From assembly GCA_937982605.1 (NCBI GenBank), contig CALJLC010000559.1, positions 1 to 6,884 on the forward strand: DNA of 6,884 bases, in the 5' to 3' direction. Under the pieces are notes generated by a model. It was given only the letters and a program-made list of their open reading frames with translations. It was not told the origin of the DNA and did not search any database. Position 1 is the stretch's first letter. Each line of letters begins with the position of its first letter. This DNA is from an uncultured Gemmatimonadales bacterium. GTDB taxonomy: Bacteria; Gemmatimonadota; Gemmatimonadetes; Longimicrobiales; Gaopeijiaceae. The position numbers and the translations under genes were made by a program. This document shows positions 1-5,140 of the stretch, piece after piece.

Positions 1-605
1 CGGGCCTCGTCGGCCACCTGGCGCGAGAGGTTCAGGCGCTTGTCGTACATCGTGAGCAGGACGCCCTCGACGTCGAGCGTCGGGTTCAGCCCGCGCTGCA
101 CGAGCCGCACCGTGTTGAGGAGCTGGCTCAGCCCTTCCAGGGCGTAGAACTCGCACTGGATCGGGATGAGCACGGAGTCGGCGGCCGTCAGCGTGTTGAC
201 GGTGAGCAGCCCGAGCGAGGGCGGGCAGTCGACGAGGATGTAGTCGTACCGGTCCCGCACCGGCTCGAGCGCCTGTCGCAGGATCGTCTCGCGGGAGAAG
301 GCCGAGACGAGCTCGATCTCGGCGCCGACCAGGTCGCGCGTCGAGGAGATGACGTCCAGATAGGGGAAGTGAACGTGCTCGACCACCGCGTCGGCCATCT
401 CGTTCTGGCCGATCAGCACATTATATATGGTGGGTCTCGAGGACCGGTCCTCCACCCCGAGGCCGCTCGTGGCGTTGCCCTGCGGATCGATGTCCAGGAC
501 GAGCGTCCGCTTCTCCGCGACCGCGAGCGAGGCACCGAGGTTGATCGCCGTCGTCGTCTTCCCGACGCCGCCCTTCTGGTTCGCGATCGCGATGACGTGG
601 GACAT
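1..605 (-). CDS. parA: Chromosome partitioning ATPase ParA (Soj), C-terminus cut by left edge
   Basis: ParA-family ATPase that binds DNA non-specifically as an ATP dimer and works with ParB bound at parS to segregate the replicated origin. The first 201 residues are visible. The deviant Walker A motif KGGVGKTT lies at residues 11-18, with signature Lys11 and catalytic Lys16. The Walker A' strand LVLDIDPQGNATSGLG follows at about 35-50, and the Walker B strand ILVDCPPS at 123-130. Chromosomal Soj proteins are about 250-260 residues, so some 50-60 residues plus the stop lie beyond the left edge. The ATG at 605 is preceded by AAAGGA (611-616 on the minus strand) 5 bases away, and the protein begins as the family does (MSHVIAIANQKGG), so the start is secure. 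It is divergent from the lipoprotein gene at 815. parB is expected immediately downstream, outside the window. The family call is very sure. Confidence 0.97.
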   Translation of the reverse strand, partial: MSHVIAIANQKGGVGKTTTAINLGASLAVAEKRTLVLDIDPQGNATSGLGVEDRSSRPTIYNVLIGQNEMADAVVEHVHFPYLDVISSTRDLVGAEIELVSAFSRETILRQALEPVRDRYDYILVDCPPSLGLLTVNTLTAADSVLIPIQCEFYALEGLSQLLNTVRLVQRGLNPTLDVEGVLLTMYDKRLNLSRQVADEA

Positions 606-610
606 TCCGG

Positions 611-616
611 TCCTTT
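611..616 (-). promoter_or_regulatory. Ribosome binding site of parA
   Basis: AAAGGA on the minus strand, 5 bases before the ATG at 605. It fixes the parA start together with the conserved N-terminus. Confidence 0.7.
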
Positions 617-634
617 CTGCAGGGGTGGGCGGCC

Positions 635-640
635 AATATA
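635..640 (-). promoter_or_regulatory. Candidate -10 element for parA
   Basis: On the minus strand the hexamer TATATT stands out in an otherwise very GC-rich divergent intergenic region, about 30 bases before the parA ATG. The best-spaced -35 candidate, TTCCCG at 658-663 (17-base spacer), matches the sigma-70 consensus poorly. This is an inference from position and composition only. Confidence 0.3.
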
Positions 641-712
641 CGGCCCCCGGCGGGCGACGGGAACGGAAAAGGCTTGACCCCCCCGAAGGCGCTGCAGAGC
701 TTAGCGCAAGAG

Positions 713-731
713 CCGGGCCCGGAGGGCCCGG
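713..731. repeat. Perfect GC hairpin in the parA/lipoprotein divergent region
   Basis: An 8-base arm CCGGGCCC (713-720) is followed by loop GGA and the complementary arm GGGCCCGG (724-731). No T-run follows on either strand, so it does not look like a standard intrinsic terminator. It lies between the starts of two divergent genes, so it could be an operator, a leader RNA structure, or a chance product of high GC. A second inverted repeat follows (CCCGCGA at 736-742 pairing with TCGCGGG at 760-766), and a third lies just before the lipoprotein ribosome binding site (GCGCC at 784-788 pairing with GGCGC at 793-797, loop GTTC). Confidence 0.45.
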
Positions 732-814
732 GATTCCCGCGATCCTGGGCGATTTCGCGTCGCGGGGCACGGAAGGAAGAGGAGCGCCGTTCGGCGCCGG
801 GGGATAGAGGAAGC

Positions 815-1291
815 ATGAGCGTGAAGCGGTGGCACAGGAGCGGCTGGTGGGGGATGATCCTCGTCCTGGCCGCATGCGGGGGCACCGACGGGGGCACGGA
901 TGTCGTCGAGCCGCCCGAGGTCCAGCCCTTCGTCGGATTCTGGGAGGCCGAAGAGCTCACGATCACCCTCGACGCCGACACGACCGTGGTCTTCGACCTC
1001 TTCGACTACAACGGCCGCTTCACCTTCCGCGTCGAGCCGAGCGGCACCTATACGGCGTCGCTGAGCTTCGAGCCGGACAGCACGAACTTCTTCGCCAGCT
1101 CCGAGGTCGGCAGGATCGCGGTGTCGGGCGGCTTCCTCACGCTGCGACCCACTGGCGGGGCGCCCGCCACGTCGGAGTACACCTTCCTGGCCGAGGACCG
1201 GCTCCGCATCGAAGGACCGACGGAGTTCGACTTCAACTTCGATCAGGAAGGCGATCCGGCGCGGCTTCGGGCGGTGCTGCAGCGACAGTAG
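815..1291 (+). CDS. Small predicted lipoprotein with a beta-rich, lipocalin-like domain
   Basis: Hypothetical lipoprotein of 158 residues. Residues 1-20 form a type II signal peptide: basic residues K4, R5 and R8, a hydrophobic stretch from W11 to A20, and the lipobox LAAC with the lipidated Cys at 21. A Gly/Asp/Thr/Glu/Pro linker (22-37) leads to a domain from about 38 to 156 with alternating hydrophobic beta strands, beginning FVGFW and containing GRFTFRVEPSGTYTASLSF and a later GGFLTLRP. This pattern resembles lipocalin-like lipoproteins common in high-GC environmental bacteria, but no family can be assigned with certainty and no catalytic motif is seen. The ATG at 815 is chosen because the signal peptide starts right there and GAGGA (807-811) precedes it. 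The frame stays open to 674 upstream, but that extension would bury the signal peptide. The protein is probably anchored in the outer or inner membrane facing the periplasm. The gene is monocistronic, divergent from parA and convergent with mnmG, with its stop 9 bases before the first parS-flanking repeat. Function unknown. Confidence 0.8.
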   Translation: MSVKRWHRSGWWGMILVLAACGGTDGGTDVVEPPEVQPFVGFWEAEELTITLDADTTVVFDLFDYNGRFTFRVEPSGTYTASLSFEPDSTNFFASSEVGRIAVSGGFLTLRPTGGAPATSEYTFLAEDRLRIEGPTEFDFNFDQEGDPARLRAVLQRQ

Positions 1292-1300
1292 CGCCGATTC

Positions 1301-1316
1301 TGTTTCACGTGAAACG
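1301..1316. other. parS: parS centromere site 1
   Basis: TGTTTCACGTGAAACG contains the 14-base perfect palindrome GTTTCACGTGAAAC (1302-1315), which is the core of the parS site recognised by ParB/Spo0J across most bacterial phyla. Only the outermost base departs from the symmetric 16-mer consensus (G instead of A at the right end). It lies between convergent gene ends about 700 bases from the parA start, as expected for an origin-proximal partition site. Confidence 0.93.
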
Positions 1317-1326
1317 GTCGAGCCGC

Positions 1327-1342
1327 TGTTTCACGTGAAACG
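1327..1342. other. parS: parS centromere site 2
   Basis: A second, identical TGTTTCACGTGAAACG, with its palindromic core at 1328-1341. Its centre is 26 bases from that of site 1, about two and a half helical turns, so two ParB dimers would load on roughly opposite faces of the helix. Confidence 0.93.
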
Positions 1343-1361
1343 GTCGCCGCGCCCGCCCGCG

Positions 1362-1380
1362 CGCGGGCCGGCCGCCCGCG
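1362..1380 (-). terminator. GC hairpin directly after mnmG, possible terminator
   Basis: One base past the mnmG stop codon, the minus strand reads CGCGGGC, loop GGCCG, GCCCGCG: a perfect seven-pair stem. It overlaps the 14-base palindrome GCCCGCGCGCGGGC at 1355-1368, so alternative folds exist. No U-run follows, so it is at best an atypical terminator or a 3'-end stabilising structure. Confidence 0.35.
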
Positions 1381-1381
1381 A

Positions 1382-3337
1382 TCAACGGTCGGCGGCGACG
1401 TCCCCGCCCCCGCCCCGCCGGCGGCGGACCTCGAGCATCAGGTTCTGCAGATCCGCCGGCGAGACCCCCGGAATTCGCCCCGCCTGAGCGAGCGTCCCCG
1501 GGCGAACCCGCGCCAGCTTCTCGCGGGCCTCGAACGACAGCGTCACGAACTCCCCGTACGGCAGGTCGTCGGCAAGGGAGAAGTCGGCCTGCTGACGGAG
1601 CCGCTCGGCCCGCTCGCGCTCCCGCGCCACGTACCCCGCGTACTTCAGCTCCACCTCCATCGTCGCCACCGCCGGGTCCGCCGGATCCGGCGCCGTCTCG
1701 CCACCCGCGATCTCGAGCAGCGCCCGTGCCGACACGTTGGGGCGCCGAAGGAGCTCCGCGGCGCGCACCGGCTGGCTCAGGGTGTCCGAACCCGCTCGGG
1801 AGAGCATCGCTTCCGCGTCGTTCGGCGCGATCGACGTGCCCTCGAACCAGGCCAGCGTGCGCGCCTCGTCCGCGAGTCTCCGCTCCAGCGCCTCCTCCTG
1901 GCCCTCCGTGAGGAGGCCGCGCGAGCGCGCCAGCGGTCCGAGTCTCCGGTGCGCGTTGTCCTGCCGCAGCAGGAGCCGGAACTCCGCGCGTGACGTGAAG
2001 AGCCGATACGGCTCGTCGACCCCTCGCGTCACGAGGTCGTCGATCAGCACGCCGATGTACGCCTGGTCCCGCTCCAGAACGAGCGCCTCCTCCCCGCGCG
2101 CGCGCAGGGCCGCGTTCATCCCGGCGACGATCCCCTGCCCGGCGGCCTCCTCGTACCCGGTCGTCCCGTTGATCTGCCCGGCGAAGTACAGTCCGTCGAC
2201 GGAGCGGACCTCGAGCGTGTGCCGGAGCTGGTGCGGAGGGAAGTAGTCGTACTCGATGGCGTAGCCGACTTTCGTCATCACCACCTCCTCCAGCCCCGGG
2301 ATGGTGCGGAGGAAGGAGAGCTGGGCGTCGGCCGGGAGCGACGTCGAAAGGCCGTTGACGTACAGCTCCGTCGTCTGGAGCCCCTCCGGTTCCAGGAAGA
2401 CCTGGTGCCGGGGGGCGTCGGGGAACCGCACGATCTTGTCCTCGATCGACGGGCAGTACCGAGGACCCCTCCCCGCGATCTCGCCCCCGTACAGAGCGCT
2501 CCGATGGAGGTTCTCCCGCACCACCGACTTCAGCCCCTCCCCGGCGTACGTGATCCAGCACGGCCGCTGCTCCGGCACCGCCTCTTGCGCATAGACTGCG
2601 AACCGGTACGGCTCCGGGTCTCCGTCCTGCCGCTCGGTCCGGCCGAAGTCGACCGTGCGGCCGTCGACCCGGGGCGGCGTGCCCGTCTTGAAGCGCGCCA
2701 CCTCGAGACCGAGCGCCTCCAGGGACTCGGCCAGCGCCACCGATGGTGCTTCGCCCGCCCGACCCGCCTCCACCCCCGCCTCACCACCGACGTGGATCCG
2801 GCCCCGGAGGAAGGTCCCGGTCGTCACCACGACGCACCGGGCCTCGAAGTCGAGCCCTCCCCGCGTCCGCACCCCGACGACCCGACGCCGACGCCCGGCC
2901 GGGGGCGTTCCGTCGGCCCCCCCGGCGGCGGCGCTCCCCCGCGGTGACCCGTCGAGGACCACGTCCTCGACCATCTCCTGGAACAGGTCGAGCATCGGCA
3001 GCTCGTCGAGGATGCGACGGACCGCGATCGGGTACATCGCGCGGTCGCACTGGGCCCGGGGCCCCCACACCGCCGGTCCCTTCGAGCGGTTCAGCATGCG
3101 GAACTGGATCCGGGAGGCGTCGGTCGCCCGGCCCATCACACCCCCGAGCGCGTCGACCTCTCGCGCCACGATGCCCTTGGCCACGCCCCCGATCGCCGGA
3201 TTGCAGCTCATCTGCCCGATGCGGCTCAGGTCGGGTGTGAGGAGCAACGTGCGGACCCCCGCCCGGGCGGCCGCGGCCGCGGCCTCGGTGCCGGCGTGGC
3301 CGCCCCCGACGACGATGACGTCGTACGCGCGTCGCAT
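1382..3337 (-). CDS. mnmG: tRNA uridine-5-carboxymethylaminomethyl modification enzyme MnmG (GidA)
   Basis: FAD-binding subunit of the MnmE-MnmG complex, which installs the (carboxymethyl)aminomethyl group on U34 of tRNAs reading two-codon sets; it acts in the cytoplasm. The product is 651 residues (E. coli about 629). The Rossmann FAD motif VVGGGHAGTEAA lies at 9-20 and SCNPAIGG at 44-51 holds conserved Cys45. The first family signature GPRYCPSIEDKIVRF is at 291-305 and holds the other conserved Cys (295). The second signature, AGQINGTTGYEEAAGQG and onward, is at 386-409. The C-terminal helical domain that contacts MnmE is intact (KYAGYV near 565, RIPGVSPADL at 621-630). Residues 131-151 are a Gly/Ala/Pro/Arg-rich insertion absent from E. 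coli. The ATG at 3337 puts the FAD motif at its usual place. The frame continues upstream through the acylphosphatase gene but without MnmG-like sequence. It is 8 bases after the acylphosphatase stop, with only a G-run (3341-3346) as ribosome binding site, so translational coupling is likely. Confidence 0.97.
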   Translation of the reverse strand: MRRAYDVIVVGGGHAGTEAAAAAARAGVRTLLLTPDLSRIGQMSCNPAIGGVAKGIVAREVDALGGVMGRATDASRIQFRMLNRSKGPAVWGPRAQCDRAMYPIAVRRILDELPMLDLFQEMVEDVVLDGSPRGSAAAGGADGTPPAGRRRRVVGVRTRGGLDFEARCVVVTTGTFLRGRIHVGGEAGVEAGRAGEAPSVALAESLEALGLEVARFKTGTPPRVDGRTVDFGRTERQDGDPEPYRFAVYAQEAVPEQRPCWITYAGEGLKSVVRENLHRSALYGGEIAGRGPRYCPSIEDKIVRFPDAPRHQVFLEPEGLQTTELYVNGLSTSLPADAQLSFLRTIPGLEEVVMTKVGYAIEYDYFPPHQLRHTLEVRSVDGLYFAGQINGTTGYEEAAGQGIVAGMNAALRARGEEALVLERDQAYIGVLIDDLVTRGVDEPYRLFTSRAEFRLLLRQDNAHRRLGPLARSRGLLTEGQEEALERRLADEARTLAWFEGTSIAPNDAEAMLSRAGSDTLSQPVRAAELLRRPNVSARALLEIAGGETAPDPADPAVATMEVELKYAGYVARERERAERLRQQADFSLADDLPYGEFVTLSFEAREKLARVRPGTLAQAGRIPGVSPADLQNLMLEVRRRRGGGGDVAADR

Positions 3338-3345
3338 CGACCCCC

Positions 3346-3645
3346 CTACCGGACGATGCGGAAGCCGCTGGCGTCGGCCGGCAGCGAGCAGGGCAGCGTC
3401 TCGATGGCGTCCACCTGCGACATCGGCGGTCCGTGCCGCAGCGCCCGCTCGAGGCGCTCCAGGGCGTCCGCCGGACCCCTGGCCATGACCTCGACCGAGC
3501 CGTCCGGCAGGTTCCGCACGGTCCCGCTCACGCCGAGCCGTTCCGCCTCCCGGTGCGTCCACCACCGGTACCCGACCCCCTGGACCCGACCGAGCACGCG
3601 CAGGCCCACGCCGCCGACCCGTGTCTCCGCTCCGTCGATGCCCAC
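3346..3645 (-). CDS. Acylphosphatase
   Basis: Small cytosolic enzyme of the acylphosphatase family, which hydrolyses acyl phosphates such as acetyl phosphate, carbamoyl phosphate or 1,3-bisphosphoglycerate to the carboxylate and phosphate. It has 99 residues, normal for the family. The phosphate-binding loop GRVQGVGYR (19-27) supplies the catalytic Arg27, and the second signature GTVRNLPDGSVEV (41-53) supplies the catalytic Asn45. The C-terminal strand FRIVR (95-99) is also typical. The start used is GTG at 3645, 6 bases after the mnmE stop. A GTG at codon 13 would also give a plausible family-length N-terminus, and neither has a strong ribosome binding site. Tight spacing with mnmE and mnmG implies co-transcription. 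The physiological substrate is unknown. A link to tRNA modification is suggested only by position. Symbol acyP (yccX in E. coli) is used for the family. Confidence 0.93.
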   Translation of the reverse strand: MGIDGAETRVGGVGLRVLGRVQGVGYRWWTHREAERLGVSGTVRNLPDGSVEVMARGPADALERLERALRHGPPMSQVDAIETLPCSLPADASGFRIVR

Positions 3646-3651
3646 CGCGAG

Positions 3652-5058
3652 CTACTTCGCGATGCAGAACTCCCGGAAGACGACGTCGAGCACGTCGTCC
3701 ACGGACACCACGCCGAGCAGCTCCTCGAGCGCGGTCTCCGCCGAACGAAGATGGGTCGCCGCGACCTCCGCCGGGAGCCCGGACCGAAGTCCCGCTCCGA
3801 ACGCCCCGATCTCGGTCCGCGCCGAGCGCAGCGCCCGGACGTGGCGCCGGCGCGTGAGAACGGGTACCTCGGCGTCCCCGCGCACCAGCCCCGAGAAGAC
3901 GAGTCCGGGCAGGAGCGTCCGGAGCTCGTCCAGGCCCAGCCCCGTGCGTGTCGACGTACGCATCTTAGCCGCCACGCGGCCGCCGATCGGCACCACGGCG
4001 CCCGCGCCGCCGTCCTCGGCCCCCGACGATCCCGCACCCACCGCCTGCCGACCCGGCAGATCCGCCTTCGTCTCGACGACCACGACCGGGGCTTCCCCGT
4101 GCCCCTCCAGAAACGCCACATCCGCGGCCGCCGGCCCCTCGTCGGCGGGCACGCAGAGGAGCACGAGGTCCGCCCGCTCCACGTAGCGCCTCGCGACTTC
4201 GATCCCGAGGCGCTCCACGCGCTCCGCGTCGGCGCGGAGCCCCGCGGTGTCGACGAGGCGGAACGGAAAGCCGCCGAGCTGGACCACGGCCTCGAGCGCG
4301 TCGCGGGTCGTACCCGGGATCTCGGTCACGATCGCCCGCTCCTCCCCCAGCAGCGCGTTGTACAGCGACGACTTCCCGGCATTCGGACGTCCGGCGAAGA
4401 CCGTGAGCGCCCCCTCCCGCAGGAGCTCCCCTTCCGGAGCGGTGGCGAGCATCGCGTCCAGCTCCGCGCACAGCTCCTCCGCCTCCCGGATCACGCGTTC
4501 GAGCGGCACCGGCGCGTCGTCCTCCTCGGGGAAGTCGACGTGGTGCGCCAGCAGCGCCTCCACCCGCACGAGGCGCTCCCGCAGCGCCGACACCCGATCC
4601 GACAGGCCCCGGTCCAGCTGCCGCACGGCCGCGCGGTGGAGCGCCCGGCTCCGGCCCTCGACCAGGTCCGCCACGGCCTCCGCCTGGACCAGGTCGAGCT
4701 TGCCCCGCAGATACGCGCGGCGCGTGAACTCCCCGGGCTCCGCCACCCGGCATCCGGCGGAGACGCACGCGTCGAGCACCAGCCGCGGCACGAGCCATCC
4801 CCCGTGACACGAGAGCTCGACCATGTCCTCCCCGGTGCAGCTCCGCGGCCCGCGGAACACCGTCGCCAGCGCGCGGTCGATCACCTCGTGGTCGTGAGGA
4901 TCCCGAAGCGCCAGGAGCGTCGCTCGGCGCTCCTCCGGCAGCTCCGCGGCCGTGAGGGAGCGGAGGACCCCGTGCGCGTCGGGCCCGGAGATCCGGACCA
5001 GGGAGACCGCGCCGACGCCGGGCGGCGTGGCGAGCGCGACGATCGTGTCGACGTCCAT
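3652..5058 (-). CDS. mnmE: tRNA modification GTPase MnmE (TrmE)
   Basis: GTPase partner of MnmG in U34 wobble modification; it is potassium-activated, dimerises through its G domains and uses a folate one-carbon donor. Length is 468 residues (E. coli 454). The N-terminal folate-binding domain (1-120) includes DTIVALATPPG, ELSCHGG and GEFTRRAYLRGKLDLVQAEA (110-129). The helical domain is split around a G domain at about 217-385, with G1 GRPNAGKS (223-230), G2 TEIPGTTRD (245-253), G3 DTAG (270-273) and a G5-like TSTRTGLGLDEL. G4 reads TKAD (330-333) rather than NKxD. The C-terminus is FCIAK: the catalytically important Cys465 is present, but the following Gly of the usual CIGK is Ala, confirmed by the codon GCG. 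GGAGGG (5066-5071) lies 7 bases before the ATG and supports the start. It lies 82 bases after yidC and 6 before the acylphosphatase gene. Confidence 0.97.
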   Translation of the reverse strand: MDVDTIVALATPPGVGAVSLVRISGPDAHGVLRSLTAAELPEERRATLLALRDPHDHEVIDRALATVFRGPRSCTGEDMVELSCHGGWLVPRLVLDACVSAGCRVAEPGEFTRRAYLRGKLDLVQAEAVADLVEGRSRALHRAAVRQLDRGLSDRVSALRERLVRVEALLAHHVDFPEEDDAPVPLERVIREAEELCAELDAMLATAPEGELLREGALTVFAGRPNAGKSSLYNALLGEERAIVTEIPGTTRDALEAVVQLGGFPFRLVDTAGLRADAERVERLGIEVARRYVERADLVLLCVPADEGPAAADVAFLEGHGEAPVVVVETKADLPGRQAVGAGSSGAEDGGAGAVVPIGGRVAAKMRTSTRTGLGLDELRTLLPGLVFSGLVRGDAEVPVLTRRRHVRALRSARTEIGAFGAGLRSGLPAEVAATHLRSAETALEELLGVVSVDDVLDVVFREFCIAK

Positions 5059-5065
5059 CGGTGTG

Positions 5066-5071
5066 CCCTCC
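5066..5071 (-). promoter_or_regulatory. Strong ribosome binding site of mnmE
   Basis: GGAGGG on the minus strand, 7 bases before the mnmE ATG. It is the best Shine-Dalgarno match in the cluster, consistent with mnmE leading the mnmE-acylphosphatase-mnmG block while the downstream genes rely on coupling. Confidence 0.75.
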
Positions 5072-5108
5072 GACCCGGCTCACTCCCGCGCACGCTCCGG
5101 CGCGCGGT

Positions 5109-5134
5109 CGGGCCCGGAATCCGCCCCGGGCCCG
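5109..5134 (-). repeat. Nine-pair GC hairpin between yidC and mnmE
   Basis: Perfect arms CGGGCCCGG (5109-5117) and CCGGGCCCG (5126-5134) flank an 8-base loop, starting 6 bases beyond the yidC stop codon on the minus strand. No T-run follows, so full intrinsic termination is unlikely. It may be a partial terminator, a stabilising 3' end for yidC mRNA, or a processing site. Confidence 0.5.
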
Positions 5135-5140
5135 CGCAGT

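Larger units (their letters stand above)
1300..1346. repeat. Tandem pair of identical 21-base repeats carrying parS
   Basis: The bases at 1300-1320 and 1326-1346 are identical over 21 positions, separated by AGCCG. Identity extends beyond the parS palindrome by C on the left and by GTCG on the right, which suggests a local duplication or selection on flanking bases. Confidence 0.9.

Noticed and set aside
674..702. TTGACC at 674-679 as the -35 of a lipoprotein promoter
   Set aside because: No acceptable -10 hexamer is found 16-18 bases downstream; the nearest, GCTTAG at 699, is weak and too far, so I do not call a promoter.
421..981. Minus-strand frame spanning the parA start and the lipoprotein gene
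   Set aside because: It overlaps parA in another frame and the lipoprotein gene in antisense; the translation has no recognisable domain, whereas parA is unmistakable.
1300..1346. Two direct repeats as a possible CRISPR remnant or iteron set
   Set aside because: Only two copies with a 5-base gap, and each contains the parS palindrome, which fully explains them.
1305..2561. Minus-strand open frame overlapping mnmG and both parS sites
   Set aside because: It is an out-of-frame shadow of mnmG with an Arg/Gly/Ala-rich translation. The parS palindromes explain its odd C-terminus.
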